From Pseudomonas sp. CBZ-4 (lineage in GTDB: Bacteria; Pseudomonadota; Gammaproteobacteria; Pseudomonadales; Pseudomonadaceae): 56,548 nucleotides of DNA. The DNA is taken from NCBI RefSeq assembly GCF_000346755.1, contig NZ_ANNV01000133.1, positions 1 to 56,548 of the forward strand. Reading direction: 5' to 3'. Each line of letters starts with the position of its first letter. The first letter of the stretch is position 1. Positions 8,642 to 17,224 of this stretch are shown here, one piece after another. A program made the position numbers and the translations under genes. The notes under the pieces were generated by a model that worked only from the letters and a program-made list of their open reading frames with translations, searched no databases and was not told the origin of the DNA.

Positions 8642-10251
8642 GCGCTTTAGTGGATGTGCGCCAACTCAGTGTCAGCTACCGTTCCGGCGGGCAACTCACC
8701 GCCGCCGTCAAACAGCTGTCGCTGGCGATTGCCGAGGGTGAAACCGTGGCGATTGTCGGCGAGTCCGGCTCGGGCAAATCGACCCTGGCCAACGCGATCC
8801 TCGGCTTGCTGCCGGACAACGCGCAGATCAGCGGCGGCGCGCTGTGGATCGCCGGCAATGACCTGACCCACGCCAGCGAACGCCAGAAGCGCGGCGTGCG
8901 CGGCCGCACCGTCGGGCTGGTGCCGCAGGACCCGATGGTCAGCCTCAACCCGACGTTGCGCGTGGGCCAGCAGATCGCTGAAGCGCTGATCCTGGCGCAC
9001 GGCAAACGCTACCCCGGCGTGGATGCCGATATTGTCGAGCTGCTGCAACAGGTGGGCATCGACAAACCGGTGTTGCGCGCCCGCCAGTATCCCCATGAAC
9101 TCTCCGGCGGCATGCGCCAGCGCGTGCTGATCGCCATCGCCCTGGCCGGCAACCCGCGCCTGATCATCGCCGACGAGCCCACCAGCGCCCTCGACGTGAC
9201 CGTGCAGCGCAAGATCCTCGACCACCTGCAACGCCTGGTCAGTGAGCGCGGGATTTCGCTGCTGATCATCACCCACGACCTCGGCGTGGCCACCGACCGC
9301 GCCGACCGCATCCTGGTGATGCAGCACGGTGAACTGGTGGAACAGGGCCCGCCCCGGCAGATCCTCGACGCGCCGCAGCACGACTACACCCGCGCCCTGA
9401 TCGCCGCCGCACCGGCGTTTGCCCGGCGCCGCGAGCCCTTGCTGAACCTGGACCCGACGCAGGCGCCGATCCTCAGCCTGCACCACGTGGGCAAGACCTT
9501 CGCGCTGCCCAAGGTCAAGGGCGAAGCCAGCACCTTCCTGGCCCTGGAGGACTTGAGCCTGGAGGTGTACCCCGGGCAGACCCTGGCGATTGTCGGCGAG
9601 TCCGGCTCGGGCAAGAGCACGGCGCTGCGCATCGCCCTCGGCCTGGAGAAGCCCAGCCACGGCCGCGTGCACTTCGAACAGCGGGACATCACCGACCTCA
9701 GCTGGCGCGAATTCCGCCCGCTGCGCCAGCGTATCCAGCTGGTGCAACAGAACCCGTTCGCCGCGCTGGACCCGCGCTTGACGATCTTCGAGAGTATCGT
9801 CGAGCCGCTGGAATCCTTCGGCCTGCTCAAGGGCGCCGCCCTGGAACAGGCCGCGCGCGAACTGATCAGCCGCGTGCACCTGCCCATCAGCTACCTGGAC
9901 CGCCTGCCCCGCGAACTCTCCGGCGGGCAATGCCAACGCGTCGCCATCGCCCGCGCCCTGGCGTTGAAACCGGACCTGTTGCTGCTGGATGAACCGGTCA
10001 GCGCCCTGGATGTGTCGGTGCAGGCGCACATTCTCGACCTGCTGGAAGAGCTGCAACGGGAGATGGGCATTGCCTATGTGCTGGTGTCGCACGACCTGTC
10101 GGTGGTGGCCAACTTCGCGCACCAGGTGCTGGTGTTGCGCCAAGGCCGCGTGATCGAACATGGCTCGGTGGAACACATCTTCAACCGCCCCGCGACGGCG
10201 TACACCCGCGAGCTGATTGCGGCGATTCCGGGGCGGCAAGCGGCGGCGTGA
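8638..10251 (+). CDS. Fused double ABC ATPase, DppD-DppF type
   Basis: One polypeptide of 537 residues carrying two complete nucleotide-binding domains, equivalent to the separate DppD and DppF subunits. Domain 1 has Walker A GESGSGKST at 41-49, signature LSGGMRQRV and Walker B LIIADEPTSALD. Domain 2 has a second GESGSGKST near 320, signature LSGGQCQRV and Walker B LLLLDEPVSALD. Each domain has its H-loop histidine (ITHDLGV, VSHDLSV). It energises import through the two permeases encoded just upstream. Fused forms of this kind are common in glutathione/peptide-type systems (GsiA-like). REP elements follow the stop. Confidence 0.92.
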   Translation: MSALVDVRQLSVSYRSGGQLTAAVKQLSLAIAEGETVAIVGESGSGKSTLANAILGLLPDNAQISGGALWIAGNDLTHASERQKRGVRGRTVGLVPQDPMVSLNPTLRVGQQIAEALILAHGKRYPGVDADIVELLQQVGIDKPVLRARQYPHELSGGMRQRVLIAIALAGNPRLIIADEPTSALDVTVQRKILDHLQRLVSERGISLLIITHDLGVATDRADRILVMQHGELVEQGPPRQILDAPQHDYTRALIAAAPAFARRREPLLNLDPTQAPILSLHHVGKTFALPKVKGEASTFLALEDLSLEVYPGQTLAIVGESGSGKSTALRIALGLEKPSHGRVHFEQRDITDLSWREFRPLRQRIQLVQQNPFAALDPRLTIFESIVEPLESFGLLKGAALEQAARELISRVHLPISYLDRLPRELSGGQCQRVAIARALALKPDLLLLDEPVSALDVSVQAHILDLLEELQREMGIAYVLVSHDLSVVANFAHQVLVLRQGRVIEHGSVEHIFNRPATAYTRELIAAIPGRQAAA

Positions 10252-10277
10252 GGGCATGACGCAGAGCGTCATAGTCG

Positions 10278-10306
10278 GCATTCCCACGCAGAGCGTGGGA
10301 ACGATC
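10278..10306. repeat. REP unit (TTCCCACGC hairpin)
   Basis: Single hairpin GCATTCCCACGCAGAGCGTGGGAACGATCA-type unit, the same family as 2380-2491 and 24570-24604. It lies between the ATPase stop and the next REP pair and may help end the transport operon. Confidence 0.8.
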
Positions 10307-10310
10307 AACC

Positions 10311-10400
10311 CGTGGGAGCGGGCTTGCCCGCGATAGCGGAGTATCCGCTGATGCATCCGGTGACTGACACACTGTCATCGCGGGCAAGCCCGCTCCCACG
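10311..10400. repeat. REP pair (GTGGGAGC type)
   Basis: CGTGGGAGCGGGCTTGCCCG at 10311 faces its complement ending at 10400. This is the same architecture as 22-110 with a sequence variant (GAGCGGG instead of GAGCTGG). It sits between two convergent genes, a usual REP location. Confidence 0.9.
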
Positions 10401-10473
10401 ATTTTAACCGCGCCTATCGGCTCGAGGACGCTGGGCAGGCACGCCACTCCCCGGCAGGTGGCTCATCCGTTGA

Positions 10474-10974
10474 TCACTGCGCTGACTGGGGATGGGGCAG
10501 CACCATCGAATACGCCTCCTGATGGTAGAGCAACGGCGCGTGGCCAAAGTCATCGAAGCGCACGACTTTACCGATCATGATCCAGTGATCCCCACCGTCC
10601 ACCTGCTGGTACTTCTCGCAGTGAAAGTGCGCGGCGCAGTCGGCAAACACCGGCGCCCCGCCTTCACCGCGTTCATGGGCGATGCCCGCAAAGCGGTCTT
10701 CGCGGGGGCGGGCGAAATTGTTCGACAGCGCGATCTGGTGGGCCGCGAGAATGTTCACCGCAAAGTGGCTCGCCTGCTCGAACACTGCATGGCTGCTGGA
10801 ACGTTTGTCGATGCTCCACAGCACCAGGGGCGGGTCCAGGGACACCGAGTTGAAACTGTTGGCCGTCACCCCGACCTGTTGGCCGCGCTCGGTGGCGGCG
10901 GTGACCACCGTGACGCCGGTAGCAAAGTTGCCCAGGGCACGGCGAAAGGCGCGTGTATCAAATTCAGTAGACAT
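10474..10974 (-). CDS. Flavin reductase (HpaC-like), partner of the neighbouring monooxygenase
   Basis: Cytosolic protein of 166 residues of the flavin-reductase-like split-barrel family. TRAFRRALGNFATGVTVVTA at the N-terminus and GVTANSFNSVSLDPPLVLWSI are family hallmarks. It would use NAD(P)H to make free reduced FMN or FAD. The ATG at 10974 is chosen because AGGAG lies just upstream and because homologous family members begin at this point; the reading frame upstream looks non-coding. It follows the acyl-CoA-dehydrogenase-fold oxygenase gene on the same strand by 58 bases, so the two probably form a two-component flavin monooxygenase. Confidence 0.88.
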   Translation of the reverse strand: MSTEFDTRAFRRALGNFATGVTVVTAATERGQQVGVTANSFNSVSLDPPLVLWSIDKRSSSHAVFEQASHFAVNILAAHQIALSNNFARPREDRFAGIAHERGEGGAPVFADCAAHFHCEKYQQVDGGDHWIMIGKVVRFDDFGHAPLLYHQEAYSMVLPHPQSAQ

Positions 10975-11032
10975 GCAAGACTCCTGGCGCCATCGCACGC
11001 GGCGCCGATGATGGGTGTGGTGGACAGGCCGA

Positions 11033-12202
11033 TCAGACCATCGTCGGGTCAGGCTCAAGCCCCATCAGCTCACGCCCGAGGATCTGCGCGCAGACGTCAT
11101 AGTCGGTGTAGGCATGTGCCCCGGTCATATGGGCGTCGCGCCACAACCGTTGCAACTCATTGCTCTCCATCCACGCCCCGCCACCGGCGGCTTCAAACAA
11201 GCGGTCTACCGCCTGGATACACATCTTGACCGCATACGCCTGGTTGGTGCGCCAGAACGCCAGGGTTTCCCTGGACGGGTACACCTGGCGCGCGCCATGT
11301 TCGGCGTGTTCCTGCCAGGTCTTTTCGAGGAAGGCGCGGGCTGCGGCCACCTGATGGGTCGATTCGGCCAGGCGCATCAGGGCCGGCGTGGCCGCGCCAA
11401 CCTGGGCGCCGGTATAGGCGCGCACCCGATGACGCGTCTTCTCCCGGAAAGCCTCAAGCATGCGCTCGGCGACACCCAGGCTGACCGTTGAGAAACCGCT
11501 GGCGAAATACGGGCGATAGGGCGTGAAGTAAATCTGGCTGTCGGGGTACAGGCCGAAACCGGCGGATGTGCCTTCCATCATGTCCCTGGCTTTCTGGATG
11601 CGATGGTTGGGCACAAACGCGCCCTCGACGCTCAGCGTCTTGGTGCCGCTGCCGCGCATGCCGAGGGCGAACCAGTCGTCGAGGATTTGATAGTCGCTGC
11701 GGGGCAACACGGCGAAGCAGTAGTCCTGGCCGCCCTCGCTGTTCTGTCGGCGGCAGCCGAGGATGGCCCATTCGGCATGGTCACTGCCGCTGCTCCAGCC
11801 CATCTGCCCGCTGAACCGCACGCCACCTTCGACCTCTTCGACCTTGCCGAACGGCGCGATGCTGCTGCTGGCAGTGGCATCGGGGTGGTCCAGCCAGAGC
11901 TCGTCCTGCAGTTGCCGGGGAAACATTGCCAGTTGGTGGCTGTGGGTACACAGCAAACTCACCGCCCAGGCCGTGCTGGCACACGCACCCGCCAGCAGTG
12001 CGATGCAGTCGCAAAACGCCGGGAGGGACATTTCCAGGCCGCCGTAGGCCTTGGGCTGGAACGCGCGGTGCAGGCCGATGCTTTTGAGCAAGGCGATGTT
12101 CTGCGCTGGCACTTTTCGCTCGCGCTCGGCTTGCGGGGCGTTTGCGGCGATCGTCGGCAGGAGAGGCTTGAGGTCTTCAAGCAAGGAATTGGAAGGCTGC
12201 AT
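11033..12202 (-). CDS. Flavin-dependent monooxygenase, acyl-CoA dehydrogenase fold (HpaH C2/HsaA-like group)
   Basis: Protein of 389 residues with the acyl-CoA dehydrogenase fold. An N-terminal helical domain (LLKSIGLHRAFQPKAYGGLEMSLPAFCDCIALLA), a middle beta domain (GRVRFSGQMGWSSGSDHAEW-like text, then FALGMRGSGTKTLSVEGAFVP) and a C-terminal helical bundle are present. The absence of an obvious acyl-CoA catalytic pattern and the adjacent flavin reductase favour a group D flavin monooxygenase (as in 4-hydroxyphenylacetate 3-hydroxylase C2 or HsaA) rather than a dehydrogenase. The substrate is unknown. DszC/SfnC-like organosulfur or amine oxidations are alternatives. Confidence 0.8.
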   Translation of the reverse strand: MQPSNSLLEDLKPLLPTIAANAPQAERERKVPAQNIALLKSIGLHRAFQPKAYGGLEMSLPAFCDCIALLAGACASTAWAVSLLCTHSHQLAMFPRQLQDELWLDHPDATASSSIAPFGKVEEVEGGVRFSGQMGWSSGSDHAEWAILGCRRQNSEGGQDYCFAVLPRSDYQILDDWFALGMRGSGTKTLSVEGAFVPNHRIQKARDMMEGTSAGFGLYPDSQIYFTPYRPYFASGFSTVSLGVAERMLEAFREKTRHRVRAYTGAQVGAATPALMRLAESTHQVAAARAFLEKTWQEHAEHGARQVYPSRETLAFWRTNQAYAVKMCIQAVDRLFEAAGGGAWMESNELQRLWRDAHMTGAHAYTDYDVCAQILGRELMGLEPDPTMV

Positions 12203-12303
12203 CAGGACACCTGTTTTTATTGGATTTGGTGTCCAGTATTGCCAGCGCGGGTCAGCGGTGAAATGGATGTTCCATGGAGACGCTTGTACTTTTCACCGCT
12301 GCG

Positions 12304-13179
12304 TCAGTCGATGACGGCGGCGCTTTTGCCCTCCCCCTGCGCCGACATCAGGATCGCCAGCACAATCAGCGTCGCGCCGGCGAGCATCCGCCACGAGGGC
12401 GTTTCGTGGAACAACCACCAGGCGCAGGCGATGGCGTACACCGGTTCCAGCGAGATGATCATGCCGGCGCTGCGAGCGTTGAGGCCCTTGAGGCTTTTGA
12501 CGAACAGGGCTTGGGAGACAGCGGTGCACAGCACGCCGAGGATGGCCAGGTGAGTCCAGTCAACGGCATCGAGTTCCACCAGGTCAAACACCGCAAACGG
12601 CGCCATGATCAGCGCCACCGTGGCGTTCTGCCAGAACACCACTTGCACGCCATTGCGCCCGTCGGTGGCGCGGCGGTTGGTCATGGCCAGCAAGGCGAAC
12701 GACAGCCCCGAGGCCAGGCCCCACAACAAGCCGACGGTGCCCTGGTTGGCGAGTTCGAACGACGGCGTCACCAACACCAGGCCCAGGGTCACCAGTAGCA
12801 ACAACAGCGCTTCGGCCAGATGCGGCCGGTCACGGAAGACCGCCATGTCGAGCAGGGTGATAAAGGCCGGAAAGCTGGCAAAGCCAAGGGTGGCAACCGC
12901 CACGCCACCGACCTTGATCGCGATGAAAAAGGTCACCCAATGCGCGGCGAGCATCAGCCCCGAAAGTGCATAAATCGAGAGTTTCCTGAGGTTCAGGCCG
13001 CGCAGCAGCGCACGGTCTTGCAGCTGTGCGAACACCGCCAGGGCCAGCAGCGCAAACGCTGCGCGGCCAAAGGTGATCACACTGGCGCTGGCGTGGATCA
13101 GTGCGCCAAAAATACCGGTCAAGCCAAACAGCAGTGCAGTGATATGGGCAGAAGTAAGGGCAGTACGATAGGCAGTCAT
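12304..13179 (-). CDS. EamA/DMT-family membrane transporter
   Basis: Inner-membrane protein of 291 residues with about ten hydrophobic segments in two EamA repeats (about 8-140 and 155-285). The second repeat shows the typical LEPVYAIACAWWLFHETPS motif. Drug/metabolite transporters of this family export amino acids, metabolites or toxic compounds; the substrate cannot be inferred. It is separated from the aldehyde dehydrogenase stop by 116 bases holding a direct repeat, so it may have its own promoter. Confidence 0.88.
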   Translation of the reverse strand: MTAYRTALTSAHITALLFGLTGIFGALIHASASVITFGRAAFALLALAVFAQLQDRALLRGLNLRKLSIYALSGLMLAAHWVTFFIAIKVGGVAVATLGFASFPAFITLLDMAVFRDRPHLAEALLLLLVTLGLVLVTPSFELANQGTVGLLWGLASGLSFALLAMTNRRATDGRNGVQVVFWQNATVALIMAPFAVFDLVELDAVDWTHLAILGVLCTAVSQALFVKSLKGLNARSAGMIISLEPVYAIACAWWLFHETPSWRMLAGATLIVLAILMSAQGEGKSAAVID

Positions 13180-13238
13180 GAAAAGAGCTTCGCGAAAACG
13201 AGCTGGGCCGTGGACTTCTTATTGTTGACCCGGTGGAA

Positions 13239-13288
13239 AGGGAGGCGCCTCGATCGCCGCTTGCGTGGAGCTTTGTAGGGAGGCGCCT
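13239..13288. repeat. 12-bp direct repeat AGGGAGGCGCCT (two copies)
   Basis: Exact copies lie at 13239-13250 and 13277-13288. Each contains the self-complementary octamer AGGCGCCT, so the copies can also pair with each other. The second is followed by GG and seven T residues on the plus strand, giving a terminator-like layout opposed to the minus-strand genes. Confidence 0.6.
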
Positions 13289-13295
13289 GGTTTTT

Positions 13296-14792
13296 TTAGC
13301 CTTCGGACACGTCGATCCAGATGGTCTTGATCTCGGTGTACTGGTCGTGGGCCCAGATCGACTTGTCACGCCCGCCGAAGCCGGACTGCTTGTAGCCGCC
13401 GAACGGCGTTGAAGCATCGCCCTCGCCGAAGCAGTTGACCGTGACGATACCGGCGCGGATCTCGCGGGACAGCTTGATCGCATGGCGCAGGTTGTCGGTG
13501 TACACCGACGCGGCCAGGCCGTAGATGGTGTCGTTGGCCAGGGCGATGGCTTCGTCCAGGGTGGTGAACGTGGTCACGGTCAGCACCGGGCCGAAGATTT
13601 CCTCCTTGAACAGCAGGCTATCGGCGCTGACGCCGTCGACCACGGTGGGCTGCACGTAGATACCCTCTTCGGTCTTGCCACCGAAGACCACGCGCAGGTT
13701 TTCGTGGCCGGCCTGCACCAGGTACGAGCTGACTTTGTCGAAGTGCGCCTGGCTGACCATCGAGCCCAGGCGGTTGTCCGGGTCCAGCGGGCTGCCCATC
13801 TTCCAGGCCTGCAGCTGCACGCCGATGCGCTTGAGCAGTTCATCCTTGACGTCGGCGTGGACGATCAACCGCGACGAGGCCGAACAGTTCTCGCCCATGT
13901 TCCAGAACGAACCGTTGACGATATGCCCCGCCACCAAATCGAGGTCGGCGACGTCGTTCATCACCACGGCGGGGTTCTTGCCGCCCAGTTCCAGGACGAT
14001 GCGCTTGAGGTTGGACTCGGCGGCGTAGTGCAGGAACAGCCGACCGGTGTCGGTGGAGCCGGTGAAGCTGACCATGGTCACGTCCATGTGCCGGCCCAAC
14101 GGCTCGCCGACTTCGCGACCGCCACCGGAGACCACGTTGAACACGCCATCCGGCACGCCAGCCTGGGACGCCAGCTCGGCCACGCGCAGGGCGGTCAAGG
14201 TGGTTTCCTTGGCCGGCTTGACGATGATCGAGCAACCAGCCGCCAGGGACGGCGCGATTTTCCAGGCGAGCATCAGCAGCGGGAAGTTCCACGGCAGCAC
14301 CAGGCCGACCACGCCGATGGCTTCGCGCACCACCAGGGTCAGGGCGTCGTGGCCCACCGGTGCGGTGTTGTCGTAGATCTTGTCGATCAGCTCGGCGTGC
14401 CAGCGGATCATGTGGATGGTTTCCGGCACGTCGGTCAGTTGGCACTCGCGCACCGGCTTGCCGCTGTCGAGGCTTTCGAGCACGGACAGTTCGTGGGAGT
14501 GTTGCTCCAGCAGGTCGGCAAAACGCAGCAGGACTTTCTTGCGCGTGCCGGGGCTGAGCTTGTGCCAGCGGCCATCGTCGAAAGCCTGTTTGGCCGAGGC
14601 CACGGCGACATCCACGTCGGCGCTGTTGCACGCGGTGATTTGCGCCAGCACTTCACCGGTGGCCGGGTTGGTGGTGCTGAAGGTGTTGCCCGACACCGAG
14701 GTGTAGGGCGCGCCGTTGATAAAGGACGTGGTGGGGAACTGGATATCCTTGGCGATGGCCGCGTATTCGGCGGCGCTGAGCAGGTGGGTCAT
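13296..14792 (-). CDS. NAD(P)-dependent aldehyde dehydrogenase (PuuC-like)
   Basis: Cytosolic dehydrogenase of 498 residues. The Rossmann motif FTGSTDTGR (about 243-251), general base Glu268 in LELGGKNP and nucleophile Cys303 in GENCSASS are all present, so it should be active. Overall pattern and length resemble PuuC-type (gamma-glutamyl-aminobutyraldehyde) and related semialdehyde dehydrogenases. The ATG at 14792 overlaps the DapA-like stop (TGATG) and has GGAGG six bases upstream; an ATG at 14795 is also possible. Context (amine oxidoreductase, DapA-like lyase, shared strand) suggests it oxidises a semialdehyde released by the lyase. Confidence 0.9.
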   Translation of the reverse strand: MTHLLSAAEYAAIAKDIQFPTTSFINGAPYTSVSGNTFSTTNPATGEVLAQITACNSADVDVAVASAKQAFDDGRWHKLSPGTRKKVLLRFADLLEQHSHELSVLESLDSGKPVRECQLTDVPETIHMIRWHAELIDKIYDNTAPVGHDALTLVVREAIGVVGLVLPWNFPLLMLAWKIAPSLAAGCSIIVKPAKETTLTALRVAELASQAGVPDGVFNVVSGGGREVGEPLGRHMDVTMVSFTGSTDTGRLFLHYAAESNLKRIVLELGGKNPAVVMNDVADLDLVAGHIVNGSFWNMGENCSASSRLIVHADVKDELLKRIGVQLQAWKMGSPLDPDNRLGSMVSQAHFDKVSSYLVQAGHENLRVVFGGKTEEGIYVQPTVVDGVSADSLLFKEEIFGPVLTVTTFTTLDEAIALANDTIYGLAASVYTDNLRHAIKLSREIRAGIVTVNCFGEGDASTPFGGYKQSGFGGRDKSIWAHDQYTEIKTIWIDVSEG

Positions 14793-15694
14793 CATGCACC
14801 TCCAACAATGCGCGCGACGTCACGCTTGAGATTGCTGATGACGGTTTCCAGCGCCTGTTTTTCGTCTTCGAACAGCGGTTGCAGCGGTGCACGTACGCTG
14901 CCGGTGCGCAGGCCGTTGAAGGCGCAACCGGCCTTGATCGCCTGGACGAATTTGCCACCTTCGAGGAAGTCCATCAGCGGCATGAAGGCGCTCATGATCT
15001 TGCGGCCTTTGTCGAAGTCTTTTTCGATCACGCAGGCTTCGTACAGGGCGATATGTTCACGCGGCACGAAGTTGGAACCGGCACACACCCAGCTGCGCGC
15101 GCCCCAGGCGAAGAATTCCAGGGCCTGGTCATCCCAGCCGCAGGACAGCGCGATGTGCGGGTACTGAGTTGCAAGGCGGTGGACCTGGGCCATGTCGCCC
15201 GAGCTTTCCTTGATCGCCACGACGTTCTTCGAGGCGCTGACGGCCTTGAAGTAGTCATCGCCCATGCTCACGCTCATGCGGCCCGGGTAGTTGTAGAGCA
15301 TGATCGGCAGGCCGGCGGCCTGGTCCACGGCCAGGGCGTGGATGGCGTTTTCCTGTTCGGTGGGCAGCGCGTACGGCGGCGAGCCGACGAGGATCGCATC
15401 GGCCTTGATGGCGCGGGCGGCCTTGGCGTATTCCACCGAATCTTCGGTGCGGATGGCGCCGGTGCCGACGATCAGCGCGACGCGGTTGCCGATGACTTCC
15501 TTGGCGTGGGCCGCGAGGTCGATGCGCTCCTGAGCGGTGTGCGCGTAGTACTCGCCGGTGGAGCCGCCGATGATGATGCCGTGCACCTTGGATTCGATCA
15601 GGTATTCGAGCACGTCAGCGAAGGCTGCGTTGTCGATCTGGCCGGTGGCGGTCAATGGGGTGATTGCCGGGGTGTAGATGCCTTCAAATTTCAT
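14792..15694 (-). CDS. Dihydrodipicolinate synthase/N-acetylneuraminate lyase family protein
   Basis: Class I Schiff-base aldolase/lyase of 300 residues (TIM barrel). GGSTGE at 43-48 is the substrate-binding loop, Tyr134 in MLYNYPGRM and the Schiff-base Lys162 in VVAIKESSGD are intact. It is unlikely to be the biosynthetic DapA, since it lies in a catabolic cluster between an MFS transporter and an aldehyde dehydrogenase. Family members in such settings include hydroxyproline-pathway deaminases and 2-keto-3-deoxy acid aldolases. A role in making a semialdehyde for the downstream dehydrogenase is inferred. Confidence 0.85.
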   Translation of the reverse strand: MKFEGIYTPAITPLTATGQIDNAAFADVLEYLIESKVHGIIIGGSTGEYYAHTAQERIDLAAHAKEVIGNRVALIVGTGAIRTEDSVEYAKAARAIKADAILVGSPPYALPTEQENAIHALAVDQAAGLPIMLYNYPGRMSVSMGDDYFKAVSASKNVVAIKESSGDMAQVHRLATQYPHIALSCGWDDQALEFFAWGARSWVCAGSNFVPREHIALYEACVIEKDFDKGRKIMSAFMPLMDFLEGGKFVQAIKAGCAFNGLRTGSVRAPLQPLFEDEKQALETVISNLKRDVARIVGGA

Positions 15695-15731
15695 GGGTGT
15701 TTCTCCAACAGTGAAAGAGGTGTGTTTTCGC

Positions 15732-17063
15732 TCAGCTGCTCAAGGCCGCTGCGTCCCGCAAGTTCAACGAGCGTGTTTCCGGGGCCATGGCCCAGGCGGC
15801 GGCCAGGCCGATAAAAGTCACGCCGGCGGCGACATACATGGTGTTGCCGATGCCAATCGAGGTCAGCGACAGCGGTACCAGGTAGGTGCCCACGGCGGCG
15901 CCGACCCGCGACAGCGAGGTGCCGATGCCGACGGCAAAAGCGCGGATTTCGGTGGGGAACAATTCATTCGGGTACACCAGTTGCAGCACCTGGGCGCCGC
16001 CGATAAACACGGCGTAGGCGCCGAACAGGCACAACACCAGCAGTTCATGGCTGTTGGAGAACGCCGCCAGCAGCAACAGCGCCAGGCCCGACCAGAGGAA
16101 GCTGTGGATCAGCATGCTGCGCCGGCCGATGGTGTTGATCAGCCGGGTGGCGAGGATGCAGCCGACCACAAACAGCAGCGTGATGAACATCGAGCCGTAG
16201 GAGGCCCACTCGCCTTTCAGGTTGAGGGCTTGCAAGACTTTGGGGGCGAAGGCGTAGACGGCGAACACCGGGATGATCGAGCACGACCAGAACACCGAGA
16301 CAAAGAACAGGCGCTGGCCGTAACCCGAGCGCAGCAGGTCGCGGAAGGTCATCTTGCGTTCGTCCGGCTGCTCCGGCAGGTCGCGCAGCGAATAGTGCGT
16401 GCCGTACACACGCTTGATCACCTGCTCGGCCTCGACGTCGCGGCCTTTGCTGAGCAACCAGCGCGCCGATTCCGGGGTGCCCAGGCGCAATACGAACAGC
16501 ACCAGGCCGATCACCGCCGCACTGGCCAGCGCATAGCGCCAGGCATCGTCGGCGCCGGTGTTGATAATGGCGTTGCCGACCACATAGGCAAACGCCGCAC
16601 CGGCGAACCACAGGATGGTCAACGCGGCGAGCCGTGGCCCGCGTTGTTTCTTCGGCAGGAACTCCACCAATAACGAAGTGGCCACCGGGTATTCAATGCC
16701 CACGGCCAGGCCGATGATGAAACGCAGGGCAAACAAGAGCCACGCCGATTCAACCCAGAACTGCGCCAGGGAACACAGGATAAATAACGAGGGGCCAATG
16801 AAATAAACTTTCTTGCGCCCCAACTTATCGGTCAACCAACCGCCGATAAAACCGCCAAAGAACACGCCAATCAAGGCCGATGCGGCAATCAAACCCTGCC
16901 AGAACTCGGTCAATTGCAGCGCATCGGTTATTTGCAACATGGCAATACCGATAATGCTTAAAACATAACCATCGACAAATGAACCACCGCCCGAACGGGC
17001 CGTGAGCAATCGGTGAAAGTTATTAAGAGGTACATCCTCAACTGAGGCATTCGGACTTGTCAT
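15732..17063 (-). CDS. MFS metabolite:H+ symporter (sugar-porter-like)
   Basis: Twelve-segment inner-membrane transporter of 443 residues. The MFS signatures GGWLTDKLGRKKVYF after TM2, GLAVGIEYPVATSLLVEFLPKKQRGPR after TM4 and a central loop (about 205-250) are clear. Likely imports the substrate, or a later intermediate, of the surrounding catabolic genes. It is preceded by 161 bases with an inverted repeat (17086-17131) and followed after 37 bases by the DapA-like gene. Confidence 0.88.
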   Translation of the reverse strand: MTSPNASVEDVPLNNFHRLLTARSGGGSFVDGYVLSIIGIAMLQITDALQLTEFWQGLIAASALIGVFFGGFIGGWLTDKLGRKKVYFIGPSLFILCSLAQFWVESAWLLFALRFIIGLAVGIEYPVATSLLVEFLPKKQRGPRLAALTILWFAGAAFAYVVGNAIINTGADDAWRYALASAAVIGLVLFVLRLGTPESARWLLSKGRDVEAEQVIKRVYGTHYSLRDLPEQPDERKMTFRDLLRSGYGQRLFFVSVFWSCSIIPVFAVYAFAPKVLQALNLKGEWASYGSMFITLLFVVGCILATRLINTIGRRSMLIHSFLWSGLALLLLAAFSNSHELLVLCLFGAYAVFIGGAQVLQLVYPNELFPTEIRAFAVGIGTSLSRVGAAVGTYLVPLSLTSIGIGNTMYVAAGVTFIGLAAAWAMAPETRSLNLRDAAALSS

Positions 17064-17085
17064 TATTATCTCCTACTTCGCTTCG

Positions 17086-17131
17086 TTCATTCGCCGGGGT
17101 ACAACGCACACTTGAAATCCAGGCGAATGAA
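17086..17131. promoter_or_regulatory. 10-bp inverted repeat upstream of MFS gene
   Basis: TTCATTCGCC at 17086-17095 and GGCGAATGAA at 17122-17131 are perfect complements with a 26-base spacer, 23 bases upstream of the MFS start on the minus strand. It could be an mRNA hairpin or an operator. Confidence 0.4.
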
Positions 17132-17224
17132 AGCCGTCTCAATCAGAAACCGCAGTCGCTGAAACGCCTGCTGTTGTCCAATCAATAGATTAAGTTCGGT
17201 ATTACGTGTTGATGATGGTGCGAA

